Shown here: positions 8,406 to 17,696 of the stretch, piece after piece
How the letters are laid out: the number at the start of each line of letters is the position of its first letter
Position numbering within the stretch: the stretch's first letter is position 1
DNA from: Herbidospora mongoliensis
GTDB lineage: Bacteria > Actinomycetota > Actinomycetes > Streptosporangiales > Streptosporangiaceae
Direction of reading: 5' to 3'
DNA: 64,000 bases
Assembly: GCF_001570545.1 (NCBI RefSeq)
Contig: NZ_BBXD01000028.1
Span: forward strand, 1 to 64,000
Made by a program: the position numbers and the translations under genes
Notes under the pieces: model-generated
Databases searched by the model: none
Told to the model about the DNA's origin: nothing
What the model saw: only the letters and a program-made list of their open reading frames with translations

Positions 8406-8946
8406 TGAAGAGCTGGGCCGCGATCTCGGCGTTGGACAGCCCGGCTGCGAGCTGCCGGAGGACCTCCAGCTCGCGAGGTGTCAAAACGTCCACCACGTGG
8501 TTCCCGGGAGCGGGGCGGAGGCGTTCGGCGTAGTGGCCGATGAGGGTGCGGGTGACGGCGGGGGCCAGCAGGGAGTCGCCTGCCGCGATCGTCCGGACGC
8601 CGTTGATCAGTTCGGATGGGTGCGCGTCCTTCAGCAGGAAACCGCTGGCGCCCGCGCGGAGGGCCTCGTAGACGTACTCGTCGACGTTGAACGTGGTGAC
8701 CACCAGGATCTTCGCGGGGTTCGCGGTGCCGGGGCCGGCCAGACGCCGGGTGGCCTCGATGCCGTCCACCACCGGCATGCGGATGTCCATCACGATCACG
8801 TCGGGGTTCAGGTGCGATGCGGCCTCCACCGCCGCGCGTCCGTCGGCCGCCTCGCCGACGACCTCCATGTCCGGCTGGGCGTCGAAGATGGTGACGTATC
8901 CGGCGCGTACCAGCGCCTGATCTTCGCAGACGAGCACCCGGATCAT
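8299..8946 (-). CDS. NarL/LuxR-type response regulator
   Basis: A 215-residue two-component response regulator. The receiver domain (1-120) has the acidic pair in CEDQ, phospho-acceptor Asp in VIVMDIRMP and Lys in FLLKDA. The C-terminal LuxR-type helix-turn-helix is LTPRELEVLRQLAAGLSNAEIAAQL...VKTYVSRILTKL. It is translationally coupled to the upstream histidine kinase by a 4-base overlap. The neighbouring membrane protease gene (10074-10847) may belong to the same output or operon, but targets are unknown. Confidence 0.93.
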   Translation of the reverse strand: MIRVLVCEDQALVRAGYVTIFDAQPDMEVVGEAADGRAAVEAASHLNPDVIVMDIRMPVVDGIEATRRLAGPGTANPAKILVVTTFNVDEYVYEALRAGASGFLLKDAHPSELINGVRTIAAGDSLLAPAVTRTLIGHYAERLRPAPGNHVVDVLTPRELEVLRQLAAGLSNAEIAAQLFITPETVKTYVSRILTKLDLRDRVQAVVLAYRIGLV

Positions 8947-10064
8947 GTGTCGCTCCTGGACGGGATCAGCGCGCGGACGCTGAACCCGCCTTCGGGCCGC
9001 GGTCCGGCGATCAGCTCACCATTGAGCATGCGCACCCGCTCACGCAAACCGGCCAGGCCTCGGCCGCCCGGCGCGGTGGCGGGAGTGGTGGACGAGCCCT
9101 CGGTGGTCACCTCGATCTCGATGTGGGTGTCGCCGTGCCTCACCAGCACCGCGGTCGGGTGTCCCGTCGCGTGCTTGAGCGCGTTGGTGAGTGCCTCCTG
9201 GACGACTCGGTAGACGGCCAGCTCCACGTCGACGCTCTGCGCGAGGGGAGCGCCGAGTTCGGTCCACTCGACGGGCTGGCCGGATAACCGGGCCTGTTCC
9301 ACCAGGTCGCTCACCTTGCCCAGGGCCGGTGTGCGGTCGGCCGCCGCCGGGTCGCCGGTGGCTTCCAGCACGCCGAGCAGGGAGCGCAGCTCCGTCAGCG
9401 CACGGCGGCCCGTTCCGCTGATCGCCGTGAGTGAGTCTCCGGCTCGGTCTGGCGCGCTATCCATGAGGTACTGCGCGGCGTCGGCCTGGACCACCATCGC
9501 GGTCACGTGGTGGGTGACCACGTCGTGGAGTTCGCGGGCGATCCTGGCCCGTTCGGCGGCCACGGCCACCTGTGCCGAAAGCCGTCGCCGCTCGGCCTCG
9601 TCGGCCCGCCATCGGCGCACCAGGGCTCCGGCCGCCCAGCTCGCCATCAGGACCAGGGAGAACGCCAGGAAGTCGGGGATCTGGCGGGGGGAGCCCAGCA
9701 CGTACAGGACGATCGCCAGGATGATGTAGCCCGTGGCCGCCGCGATCTGGGTGGTCCGGCGCAGGCGCACCTGATGGGCGCCGGCGGCGTACAGCGCCAG
9801 GTAGATGCCTACGGTGCCGAACGTCGGCGGGTAGGACAGTGTCTGGTGCAGCGCGAAGGCCATACCGACGATCGCCAGGCACGCGGCGGGCCGGCGGGTG
9901 CGCAGTGCCAGCGGGAGGGTCAGGGCCAAGGTCAGTGTCACGGCCAGGGCGTCGGACGGGTGCTTGGGCAGGTCGCCGATTTCGGCTCCGATGCCCGACA
10001 CGGTCGGCACGAAGGCCAGCAGCGTGAGGACCGCAGCGAGCAGAGTGTCCCTTCTGAGTGACAC
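8943..10064 (-). CDS. Sensor histidine kinase, NarL-partner type
   Basis: A 373-residue membrane kinase. The first 150 residues hold about four to five membrane segments. The dimerisation/phospho-acceptor helix has the HisKA_3 form ARELHDVVTHHVTAMVVQADAAQ, and the ATP-binding domain includes an EALTNALKHA N-box and GGRGLAGLRERV. The conserved order (kinase then LuxR-type regulator, 4-base overlap) makes them a cognate pair. The sensory part is entirely in the membrane, so the signal may be membrane- or envelope-related. Confidence 0.92.
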   Translation of the reverse strand: MSLRRDTLLAAVLTLLAFVPTVSGIGAEIGDLPKHPSDALAVTLTLALTLPLALRTRRPAACLAIVGMAFALHQTLSYPPTFGTVGIYLALYAAGAHQVRLRRTTQIAAATGYIILAIVLYVLGSPRQIPDFLAFSLVLMASWAAGALVRRWRADEAERRRLSAQVAVAAERARIARELHDVVTHHVTAMVVQADAAQYLMDSAPDRAGDSLTAISGTGRRALTELRSLLGVLEATGDPAAADRTPALGKVSDLVEQARLSGQPVEWTELGAPLAQSVDVELAVYRVVQEALTNALKHATGHPTAVLVRHGDTHIEIEVTTEGSSTTPATAPGGRGLAGLRERVRMLNGELIAGPRPEGGFSVRALIPSRSDT

Positions 10065-10073
10065 GCGACGAGC

Positions 10074-10847
10074 CTAACGACGGACCAGGCGGGCGCGGAC
10101 CAGCATCGCCGCCGCGATCAGCACGCTCACGACGACCGGGACGACGGAGGCCTCCAGCCCGAACGCTCCGCCGGTCAGCCACTCCGGGCCGGAGACGTGC
10201 GTGGTCAGCACTCCTTCGGACGGGTGGCCGGAGACGGGGATGCCCAGCAGCGCCACGGTGACGTTCCAGGTGAAATGGAGCCCGATCACGAACCAGATGC
10301 TGCGCCGCCACAGGAAGGCCGCTCCCAGCAGGACGCCCGCCTCGACGGCGATGGCCAGCGAACTCCACAAGGTGGCGCCCGGGTTGGCCAGGTGGAGAGC
10401 GCCGAACAGCAGCGCGGTGATCGCCAGCGCGGCCCGGCTGCCGAGCAGGCCCTCCAGCGCCTGCAGCGCGAGGCCGCGGAAGAGGAGTTCCTCGGTGACC
10501 GCCGCGCCGATCGAGACCGCGGCCAACGGCAGCACCGCCGACAGGCCCTGGGACCAGGTGAACGAGTAGCCGCCGAAAACGGTGATCACCAGGACCGAGA
10601 GGAGGACGAACCCCAGGCCGATCGCGCCGCCGGATAACGCCTCCCGACCGGCTCCCCGTGTGGCCAGTTCGGGCATGGGGCGCCGGGCGACGAAACGCAT
10701 GACCGTCCAGTAGACGGCCAGTGCGGCCGCCGCCGCCACGACGGCGAGGAACGCTCCGCCCGAGGCCAGTGCCGACACCCCGCCGACGCCGATCAGCCCG
10801 GCCGGGAGCCAGATGAGGGGAGAACGGGAGCGCTGTGTCGTGTTCAT
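10074..10847 (-). CDS. CPBP-family intramembrane metalloprotease
   Basis: A 257-residue membrane protein with about seven to eight hydrophobic segments. The CPBP (Abi/CAAX-protease-like) motifs are present: EELLFRG (EExxxR), FGALHLANP and GLHFTWNVTVALLG (HxxxN), which bind the catalytic metal within the membrane. The ATG at 10847 was chosen because GGAGG lies five bases before it; an ATG 27 bases further out has no such site. It is nine bases downstream... in the sense that its stop lies nine bases from the start of the kinase gene, so kinase and protease may be co-transcribed. Confidence 0.88.
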   Translation of the reverse strand: MNTTQRSRSPLIWLPAGLIGVGGVSALASGGAFLAVVAAAAALAVYWTVMRFVARRPMPELATRGAGREALSGGAIGLGFVLLSVLVITVFGGYSFTWSQGLSAVLPLAAVSIGAAVTEELLFRGLALQALEGLLGSRAALAITALLFGALHLANPGATLWSSLAIAVEAGVLLGAAFLWRRSIWFVIGLHFTWNVTVALLGIPVSGHPSEGVLTTHVSGPEWLTGGAFGLEASVVPVVVSVLIAAAMLVRARLVRR

Positions 10848-10978
10848 CGAAGCCTCCGGTGACCTGCGCCGCATCGGTGCGGCGACTCGTCGGCAACGCT
10901 ACGAACGCGGCCCCGGGTGACGGATCCCCGGCAGGCGAACACTTCGGGTAGCTCTCACGGGGGATGCGCCCGGCCTGT

Positions 10979-11254
10979 TCAGGAGCCGTCGCGGGCCGCG
11001 ATGGCCAGGGCGATGAACTCGCGGAACCGGGTGAACTCCTCCTGGTTCATCTTCAGGCCCACCCCGCCGATGACCTGGTTGTCGCCCCGCCTGGCGCCGA
11101 GCCGGACCTTGAACGCGTCACCGCGCGGCTGGACGTCCACTCCAAGAAACGCCACGTGATAGCGGCTGCTCTCGGACAGATCCCGGTGGAAGATCTCAAG
11201 GGTCCTGCCGTCCTGCACCAGGATGTAATCGCCGAGGTGGAACTCCGCTGCCAT
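10979..11254 (-). CDS. Hypothetical protein (91 residues)
   Basis: A small soluble protein, rich in beta-strand-like stretches (DYILVQDGRTLEIFHRDLSE, YHVAFLGVDVQPRGDAFKVRLG). The start at 11254 has a GGGAG ribosome site four to seven bases upstream; longer frames upstream are shadow sequence over the GntR gene. It shares orientation with that GntR gene, 65 bases downstream. I do not recognise the family. Confidence 0.6.
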   Translation of the reverse strand: MAAEFHLGDYILVQDGRTLEIFHRDLSESSRYHVAFLGVDVQPRGDAFKVRLGARRGDNQVIGGVGLKMNQEEFTRFREFIALAIAARDGS

Positions 11255-11319
11255 GGCTCCCGCTTCGAGACCTGTAGAGAACAATGTCCGCAACTGTCCC
11301 ATACCAGCGCGCGGGCTCA

Positions 11320-12000
11320 CTACGGGGTGCACGCGGCGAGCAGCAGGCGTTCGGCCTCGTCCAGATAGGTCGCGAGCAGGGCTTCGGCCTCGGCGTTCCG
11401 GCCGGACTCCAGCAGGGTCAGCAGTTCGCGGTTGCGCGGCAGGAAGGGCGCGTGCAGCTCGCGGGGGTTCATGGCGTGGAACACCAGACGGAGTTCGGCC
11501 AGGGCCTGGGCCATCATCGCGTCCACCCGCCGGCTCCCGTTGAGCGAGGCGATGAGCTGGTGAAAGCGCAGGTCGGCGGTGCCGACGTCGAGCCAGCGGC
11601 CTTCGGCGGCGGCCTTCTCGGCATCGGAGACCGCGCCCCTGAGGGCGGTCAGGGAGATGGGGTCCTTGTACGACCTTCGCACCGCCGCGCCCTCGATCAT
11701 GCGGCGGACCTGGTAGATGTCGGAGACGTCGGCCGGGGACAGCACGCGCACGTAGACGCCCCGGTTGAGCCGGTGTTCCAGCAGCCGCTCCTGGCTGAGC
11801 AGGCTGAACGCCTCCCGCAGGGTGTTGCGGGAGACTTCCAGCTCGGCGGTCAGTTCGTCTTCGGCCAGACGGCTGCCGGGCAGCAGGCCACCTTGGGTGA
11901 CCCGCTGCCGGAGGATCGCCGCCGCCCATTCGGCCGTGCTGCTGCGGACCCGGAACGGGCGGGTCTCCCCATATGCGTCCGAGGAGCCTGGTTCACTCAC
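11320..12000 (-). CDS. GntR-family regulator, FCD subfamily
   Basis: A 226-residue regulator. The N-terminal winged helix (residues about 20-90) includes LAEDELTAELEVSRNTLREAFSLLSQERLLE. The remaining all-helical FCD domain binds small carboxylates and usually a metal; DADLRFH-type (TADLRFHQLIASLNGS) and HAMNP residues supply ligands. FCD regulators commonly control catabolism of organic acids or sugar acids. No catabolic gene sits next to it, so the target is not evident. Confidence 0.9.
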   Translation of the reverse strand: MSEPGSSDAYGETRPFRVRSSTAEWAAAILRQRVTQGGLLPGSRLAEDELTAELEVSRNTLREAFSLLSQERLLEHRLNRGVYVRVLSPADVSDIYQVRRMIEGAAVRRSYKDPISLTALRGAVSDAEKAAAEGRWLDVGTADLRFHQLIASLNGSRRVDAMMAQALAELRLVFHAMNPRELHAPFLPRNRELLTLLESGRNAEAEALLATYLDEAERLLLAACTP

Positions 12001-12017
12001 GGTTGGCAGACAATCAT

Positions 12018-12989
12018 CTACTTGCCGGTGGCGTCCACGGCGTCGGGGTTGCCGGGGGCGTAGACCGTGATGCCGTCCGGCAGCGCCCCGATCTTGTCGA
12101 TCTCCACGCAGGCCGGGCAGGCCTCGTAGCCCTCCTGGCGGGCGCGGTTGGCGTCCGCCTGGGCCTCGGCGCCGGTCACCAGGGCCCGGCCGTCGATCTT
12201 GGCCTGCTCGGCCCTGGCCTCGGCCTGGCGGATGTCCGCCTGCGCGCCCTGGGCGTTGGTGATGCTCTGCTGGACCTCGGTGGGCAGGGTGATCCGGACC
12301 AGGTTGAACCGGAATCCGGTGAGGTAGGGGCCGCCCAGCATGGCTTGGATCTCCCGCTCCAGGCTGGCGTTGACCCCCGACTGCACGCGGGCCAGGTTCG
12401 CCAGGCCGGCGCTCGGCTCGGGGATCTCGGCGCCGTTGAGGAAGGCGCAGGTGGGCACCAGCTCCGCGCAGCGCATGGCCCCGATCTGCACGCGCATCGT
12501 GTTGTAGATGACAGGGCGGACCGCCTGGCTGAAGAAGGCGCTCCAGCCTTCGTCGCCGTCCCAGGCGTAGAGCATCTCGCCGTCGTCGCCGATGTAGGTA
12601 CGGGTTCCGTACCGGTCGTCGAAGGCTTCGAGGGTCGGGTGATCGAGGTTGAGCGTGAAGTAGAACGTGCCCTCCACACCCACGTTGACCCCGTCACCGC
12701 TGGGCACGACGACCTCGTCCACCCCGAGAGTGGTGGCCCGTTTGGGGTCCGAGGTGATCGTGTAGATCCGCTGCTGCGCCGGGTAGGTGTGCGCGGTGGA
12801 CCAGAACCCCGTCCAGCTGGGTCCGGTGGCCGGGTTGAGGACCTGACGGATACCGCTCTCGTCGAGCGGACCGCCGTCCCGGACGACGGCGATGACTCCC
12901 GCGTCCGTCTGCGTGAACCCGGTCGTGTACGTGATCAGCGCGAGCCCGGTCAGGGCGGCTAGTAAGACACCGATCAAGGTTTTGGACAT
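12018..12989 (-). CDS. SPFH/band-7 domain membrane protein
   Basis: A 323-residue protein with an N-terminal membrane anchor (residues 5-25) followed by an SPFH/prohibitin-like domain (about 28-270) exposed outside or at the membrane surface. The later part has the characteristic Ala/Glu/Gln-rich coiled coil (QADIRQAEARAEQAKIDG). SPFH proteins oligomerise at membranes and scaffold other proteins. The C-terminal CPAC (Cys-x-x-Cys) near residue 290 is an extra that could bind metal or form a disulfide. Confidence 0.8.
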   Translation of the reverse strand: MSKTLIGVLLAALTGLALITYTTGFTQTDAGVIAVVRDGGPLDESGIRQVLNPATGPSWTGFWSTAHTYPAQQRIYTITSDPKRATTLGVDEVVVPSGDGVNVGVEGTFYFTLNLDHPTLEAFDDRYGTRTYIGDDGEMLYAWDGDEGWSAFFSQAVRPVIYNTMRVQIGAMRCAELVPTCAFLNGAEIPEPSAGLANLARVQSGVNASLEREIQAMLGGPYLTGFRFNLVRITLPTEVQQSITNAQGAQADIRQAEARAEQAKIDGRALVTGAEAQADANRARQEGYEACPACVEIDKIGALPDGITVYAPGNPDAVDATGK

Positions 12990-13046
12990 ATGTTCAATGT
13001 AAGGATTGTTGAACGATTTGATAAGAGGAAACTTGAAAGATATGCG

Positions 13047-14003
13047 TCAGTGCGGGAACGCCCGGGGCGGGCGTGAGGTGATCTCCGCCTGGAAGCTCCA
13101 GATGATCGTGCTGATCTGACGCATGAGGACGGTGTCCTCAAGCCGGTCCAGATAGAGCGAGCGACGGGCGAGCCCCCCGGCGTCGACGGCGAAGTAGACG
13201 GCCATGAGGGGGTTGATGAACAGCTCGCTGCCCCTGGTGCGAGTGGTGAACTGGGCGTCGCCGAACTGCCCGTTCAGCGCGGCCGCGATCGAGCCGTTGA
13301 CGATGCTCGGATGCACTGAGGTCTCGGCCTGGGCGTAGGCGACCGCGTCCAGATAGAGCTCGGCCGCCCTGCTGGAACGGGGAATGGAGAAAGCGCCCAG
13401 ATAAGCCCCGTCGCGGTCCAGCGCCGCCAGATTCTCCAGCACCTGAACGTGGTTCACCCCGTGGTAGGCGTCGATGCCGAACCCCAGGCAGACGACCAGC
13501 TTCTCCGCCACGTCGAGCCCGTGCACGGCCGCCAGGCTGGCCATGTCCTCCTCCGGGGTGCCCAGCCCCGTCTCGTCACCGCGCAGCAGGATGTCGGTCC
13601 CGCCGTCGACCAGGACGACGGCATCGATGTCCAGGCGTTCCACCAGCGCCTGATAGGCCGCTCGTAGTGGGCTTACCCCGACCTTGGGGAACGCGTAGAC
13701 GGTGGAAGGCAGGTCGTGGGCTTCGAGCCAGCGGGCGAGTGACCGTTCGGGGAAATACGCGTCTCGGCTGACCGTCTCCGGACCGATCGCGGCCACGTCC
13801 TGATCCAGCCACACCTCGAGATCCAGCCCTTCTAACCGGCTGAAGGACAAATTGGCCAAGTAGACCTGCTTGCCCGCGTCCCACAATTCCACGGCGAGCG
13901 GGAGCCCGGCGAACACATCGAATCCCCCGCCCGCTCCGGCCACCAGAATCCGGTGCGCCTGTTTGAGCCGGGTGAACAGCGGAGGCTCGTGCAACGAGAA
14001 CAT
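13047..14003 (-). CDS. DUF1152 domain protein
   Basis: A 318-residue cytoplasmic protein. It carries the DUF1152 glycine-rich loop ILVAGAGGGFDVFAGLPLA near residue 20 and VVLVDGGTDILLRGDE near 130, consistent with a nucleotide- or phosphate-binding Rossmann-like fold. The biochemical role of the family is not known. It is divergent from the F420-type reductase gene, sharing about 100 bases of upstream DNA. Confidence 0.82.
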   Translation of the reverse strand: MFSLHEPPLFTRLKQAHRILVAGAGGGFDVFAGLPLAVELWDAGKQVYLANLSFSRLEGLDLEVWLDQDVAAIGPETVSRDAYFPERSLARWLEAHDLPSTVYAFPKVGVSPLRAAYQALVERLDIDAVVLVDGGTDILLRGDETGLGTPEEDMASLAAVHGLDVAEKLVVCLGFGIDAYHGVNHVQVLENLAALDRDGAYLGAFSIPRSSRAAELYLDAVAYAQAETSVHPSIVNGSIAAALNGQFGDAQFTTRTRGSELFINPLMAVYFAVDAGGLARRSLYLDRLEDTVLMRQISTIIWSFQAEITSRPPRAFPH

Positions 14004-14107
14004 CCCGGGAAACTACCAGGAGGAATTCGGGAGAATGCCCGGTCTGAATCCCGGATCCAGCAAAACGGTAGGGAATGCCGGGTGGGGTACGACGGTTGGT
14101 CGTTGAC

Positions 14108-14788
14108 ATGACAACTGTTGGATTCATCGGAAGCGGGCACATCGGCGGCACCGTCGCCCGGCTCGCCGTCGCGGCCGGTTACGACGTGGTGCTGAGCAAC
14201 TCGCGCGGCCCGGAGACGCTGAAGGAACTGGTCGACGAGCTCGGGCCGAAGGCGAGCGCGGGGACCTCCGCCGAAGCCGCCGCAGCCGGTGACCTGGTGA
14301 TCGTCAGCGTTCCGCTCGGGGTCTACCGCGACGTTCCGGTGGAGCCCCTCGCCGGTAAGACCGTCCTGGACACCAACAACTACTACACGCAGCGCGACGG
14401 GGCCATCCCCGAGCTCGACGCCGACTCGACCACGTCCAGCGAGCTGCTGCAGCGGCACCTGCCGACGTCCAAGGTCGTCAAGGCCTTCAACAACATCTAC
14501 TTCGTCCATCTCCAGGCGCTGGCCCGGCCCGCCGGGGCGGCCGACCGCAGCGTTCTGGCGATCTCGGGCGATGACGCCGGCGCGAAGGGAGAGGCGGCCG
14601 CGTTCCTCGAGCGGATCGGCTACGACGCCCTCGACGCGGGCACGCTCGCGGACGGGTGGCGCTTCCAGCCGGGGACTCCCGCGTACGGCGGTCTCTACGC
14701 CGGGGAGAACGAGAACTTCTGGGAGTCGCCGGGCGTGCCCGTCGGCGCCTCAGCGCTCCAGGCGAAGCTGGACGCCGCCCAGCGTTGA
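14108..14788 (+). CDS. NADPH-dependent F420 reductase-like oxidoreductase
   Basis: A 226-residue Rossmann-fold enzyme of the NADP/F420-dependent oxidoreductase family. The dinucleotide loop is GFIGSGHIGGTVARLA at the N-terminus, followed by VLSNSRGP (the NADP phosphate-recognising Ser-Arg), and KVVKAFNNIY in the middle. Relatives transfer hydride between NADPH and F420 or reduce small substrates. The ATG at 14108 starts exactly at the Rossmann strand; an ATG 33 bases upstream would add an unrelated tail. Confidence 0.85.
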   Translation: MTTVGFIGSGHIGGTVARLAVAAGYDVVLSNSRGPETLKELVDELGPKASAGTSAEAAAAGDLVIVSVPLGVYRDVPVEPLAGKTVLDTNNYYTQRDGAIPELDADSTTSSELLQRHLPTSKVVKAFNNIYFVHLQALARPAGAADRSVLAISGDDAGAKGEAAAFLERIGYDALDAGTLADGWRFQPGTPAYGGLYAGENENFWESPGVPVGASALQAKLDAAQR

Positions 14789-14831
14789 ACGCCCGGCATC
14801 AAGGCCCGGGTCACCGGCTTGGGCCTTGGTG

Positions 14832-15422
14832 TCAGCCGACGAGTCGTCTGCGCCAGTCCAGCGGGGTGATCGTGATGGCCTGGCCGGGGTCACCGTTCCA
14901 GGCCGCCGGCAGGCCCGCCTCCGCGAGCGCCGCCACGACCTCCCGGCCGATGGACGCCGTCGGCGAACCGTCGAAGCCGCCGTACAGGAGGGTCAGGCCG
15001 TGCCCGTCGGCGGCCGCGTCGGTGCACTGGGAGTGGAAGTAGACGAAGCCGCGGGCGTCCGGGGAGCCTGCCGCGCCGATTTCCGCCTGGCCGCATGAAC
15101 GGCAGCAGGTGAAGTTCTCCTGGGCCGTGATGCCGGCCGCTTCCAGTGCCTGGAAGGCGCGGGTGAGCCGGTCCGGGTCCGTTTCGCCGCTCCAAGCGGC
15201 CTGTTCCGCTGCCCGTTCCGTCCACATCTGATCGGCCAGTCGCCGGGCCTGTGCAGGTGAGACCGGCCGGTGGTCACCGGAGACGAGGTAGTCCTCCGCG
15301 ATCTCCGCCAGTTCCCGCCGCGTGACGTAGCCGCCGATCAGGGACTTGCGGACGCGCGCTTCGAGCAGGTCGCGATCCTCGTCGCCGAGGTCGAGCGGGG
15401 GGATCACGGAGATCACATCCAT
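14832..15422 (-). CDS. DUF6891-like hypothetical protein
   Basis: A 196-residue soluble protein. It has a Cys cluster (CCRSCGQAEIG, then CTDAAADG) that could bind a metal, and a helical N-terminus (LLEARVRKSLIGGYVTRREL). The family resembles actinobacterial DUF6891 proteins of unknown function; that name is from memory. The start at 15422 avoids running into the divergent lipoprotein gene at 15485, which a longer frame would do. Confidence 0.7.
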   Translation of the reverse strand: MDVISVIPPLDLGDEDRDLLEARVRKSLIGGYVTRRELAEIAEDYLVSGDHRPVSPAQARRLADQMWTERAAEQAAWSGETDPDRLTRAFQALEAAGITAQENFTCCRSCGQAEIGAAGSPDARGFVYFHSQCTDAAADGHGLTLLYGGFDGSPTASIGREVVAALAEAGLPAAWNGDPGQAITITPLDWRRRLVG

Positions 15423-15484
15423 GGAGAGCACAGTGCCACACAGCTTCGTTTGACGGTCGGGGAGATGCAGCGGATATTGACCGC

Positions 15485-16243
15485 ATGCGCGCTTGGGGCC
15501 TGATTCTGGTGCTGTTACTCGCCGTGTCCGCATGCGGGCAGGAGGCGACGCCTGCCGCGCAGGAGCCGGCCCCTGTCGTGTCGTCGGCTGCGCCGGAGGC
15601 GTCGCCCCCGCCGAAACTGGTCGGCTGCAAGATCGGGCCATCGGTGGCGTTCACGCCGGTGCAGGTGCAGCACCTGGCCGTCGGCATCGCGGGAGACGGG
15701 CCGGTGGGCGTCGTCATCGCCAACACGCTGGACGGCTACCACTGCGACTGGCTGGTGTGGGCGGACCATCTGATCAAGAGCGGGGTCCGGGTGGCCGTGT
15801 TCGAATACGGGTTCCCGCCCCGGATGGCGGGCATCTCGGCCATGCTCGACCGAGGGCCGGAGGAGATGATGGCCGTCGCCGCGGAGCTCAGGAAACAGGG
15901 CGCCCAGAAGATCGTTTACGCCGGAGGGTCGCTCGGCGGATCGGTCGCCCTCGCCACGGCCGCCAAGCCCGAGGCGGAGGCGGCCGGCGTCGTCTCCCTG
16001 TCCGGCGGACTGGACGGACAGGCGGAGACGGTCAAGACCCTCACGATCCCGGCGATCTACGCCGTGGCGGAAGAGGACACGAGCGGAGGCGCGCCGGCCC
16101 TCGCCAAGGAACTCCACAAAGCCACGGAAGACAGCGAACTGCTCGTCTACCCGGGAGCCCAGCACGCAGGCGGGATGTTCATCGACGACCGTTACGCCGA
16201 CGAGTTGCTGGCCAAGCTCGACGCCTTCCTGGCCAAGGTCTAG
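15485..16243 (+). CDS. Exported alpha/beta-hydrolase-like lipoprotein
   Basis: A 252-residue lipoprotein: signal peptide with lipobox VSAC (Cys17), a Pro/Ala-rich linker to about residue 45, then an alpha/beta hydrolase fold. The nucleophile elbow is GGSLGGS and the probable catalytic His is in GAQHAGGM near the C-terminus; the acid may be in AEEDTSGG. It should act on the outer face of the membrane as an esterase or lipase-like enzyme. Its last four bases overlap the convergent SDR gene. Confidence 0.82.
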   Translation: MRAWGLILVLLLAVSACGQEATPAAQEPAPVVSSAAPEASPPPKLVGCKIGPSVAFTPVQVQHLAVGIAGDGPVGVVIANTLDGYHCDWLVWADHLIKSGVRVAVFEYGFPPRMAGISAMLDRGPEEMMAVAAELRKQGAQKIVYAGGSLGGSVALATAAKPEAEAAGVVSLSGGLDGQAETVKTLTIPAIYAVAEEDTSGGAPALAKELHKATEDSELLVYPGAQHAGGMFIDDRYADELLAKLDAFLAKV

Positions 16244-17061
16244 CCGGCGTCCGCCGCGACGAACTCCCGGGCGCCGCGCAACCTGGTCTTGAGGTGCCGC
16301 TGAGTCAGCGTGCAGTCCAGCCGCACGTCGCGTGGCCCGGTGAAGCCGACGTCGGCGCACAGGCCCGGCGTCAGCCGGGCCGGATCGAGGCCGTCTCGCT
16401 GGGCGATGAGACATCCCAGCTCATGTCGGCTGACCGCATCCGCCCCGGCCACATGATGGATGCCCGCCCGATCGGAGTCGGCGAGTTCCAGCAGGGCGGC
16501 CGCGAGGTCGCGTACAGAGACAACACAGCGCACGGCATCGGTGAACAGGATGCCGGGCGCTCCCCCGGCCAGGGAGTGGACCAGGCGTTCGTGCGGTGAG
16601 CCGCCGTCGCCGATGATCAGGGAGGTCCGGGCGATCACCGCGCCGGGGTCGATGGCCTGCACGGCCGTCTCCGCCGCCGCCTTCGCCGCGCCGTAGGCGT
16701 AGACGGGATCGGGGACCTGGTCTTCCGCGTAGGTGACCGCCGCGCCGGAGAAGATCGCGTCGCTGGACACGTGCACCAGCCGTCTGCCCGTCGACGCGGC
16801 CGCCACGTGGGCGGCGCCCGTGGCCGTCGTCTGCCAGTCGGATTGCCGGTAGGCCGCGTTGACGACCACGTCAGGGCCCACGTCGCCGATCAGGTCGGAC
16901 ACGGCCGTGCGGTCGCGGAGGTCGAGCGGTCGCCACTCGGCCAGGGCCGCCGGGCCCGGATTGCTCAGGTACGTCGCGGCCACGACATGCCCCCCGGCCG
17001 CGGCCTGCCGCACGAGTTCGCCGCCGAGGAAGCCGCTGCCGCCGACGACCAGGATTCTCAT
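16240..17061 (-). CDS. NAD-dependent epimerase/dTDP-4-dehydrorhamnose-reductase-like protein
   Basis: A 273-residue extended short-chain dehydrogenase. The N-terminal loop is VVGGSGFLGGELVRQA; the active-site Tyr-x-x-x-Lys is YAYGAAKAA. It most resembles RmlD-like sugar-nucleotide reductases, but it stands outside any sugar-nucleotide cluster, so the substrate is unknown. Its start overlaps the stop of the TetR gene by four bases (17058-17061), so TetR comes first in a coupled operon and probably controls it. Confidence 0.85.
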   Translation of the reverse strand: MRILVVGGSGFLGGELVRQAAAGGHVVAATYLSNPGPAALAEWRPLDLRDRTAVSDLIGDVGPDVVVNAAYRQSDWQTTATGAAHVAAASTGRRLVHVSSDAIFSGAAVTYAEDQVPDPVYAYGAAKAAAETAVQAIDPGAVIARTSLIIGDGGSPHERLVHSLAGGAPGILFTDAVRCVVSVRDLAAALLELADSDRAGIHHVAGADAVSRHELGCLIAQRDGLDPARLTPGLCADVGFTGPRDVRLDCTLTQRHLKTRLRGAREFVAADAG

Positions 17062-17612
17062 GGCTGCGACCGTAATGGATCTCTCAGTCCGTCGCGCAGG
17101 ATCGTCAGGGCGCGCTGCGGGTCGCCCGTTCGGCTGCGGATGGCGAGGATCACGCCGCCCAGCAGGGCCATCACCTCGCCGACGCCCACGTCGCGGCGGA
17201 TGCCGCCCTGTTCCTGGGCCCGGGTGAGCAGCAGGGCGATCCCGTCGCGGAGGTCCGCGCTCCGCGCGGCCACTTTGCTCTGTACGTCGACATTCGCGCC
17301 CGTCAGCGCATCGATGATCTCCCCTTTGGCCTCCGCGTCGGCGACGACCAGCCCGAGTGCGGTGAACAGCGCGTCGGCCGGGTCGGGGGCGGTCAGGGCC
17401 TCACGGGTCCTGTCCACCAGGTCGTGGAGGTGATCGAGGATGATCGCCTCGTACAGCGACTCCTTGGTGGGGAAATGCCGGTAGAGGGTGCCGGGGCCGA
17501 GGTGGGCACGGCGGGCGATCTCGTCGAGGGGGATCGACAGACCGTCGGTGGCGAAGGCCTCTCTCGCGACCTGCAGGATCCGGTCCCGGTTACGGCGGGC
17601 GTCGGACCGCAT
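17058..17612 (-). CDS. TetR-family regulator
   Basis: A 184-residue repressor-type protein. The helix-turn-helix is at about residues 20-55 (GLSIPLDEIARRAHLGPGTLYRHFPTKESLYEAI). The variable C-terminal domain binds an unknown ligand. It is divergent from the isochorismatase-like gene (84 bases apart) and overlaps the reductase gene downstream, so both are candidate targets. Confidence 0.93.
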   Translation of the reverse strand: MRSDARRNRDRILQVAREAFATDGLSIPLDEIARRAHLGPGTLYRHFPTKESLYEAIILDHLHDLVDRTREALTAPDPADALFTALGLVVADAEAKGEIIDALTGANVDVQSKVAARSADLRDGIALLLTRAQEQGGIRRDVGVGEVMALLGGVILAIRSRTGDPQRALTILRDGLRDPLRSQP

Positions 17613-17696
17613 GGGGATCAGCTCCTCGAAAGCGGGGCGGTGTCTCCGCTTACGATAGCCTCATTTTTGTCGGGCACCCCCGGAGAAGGAGCTGAG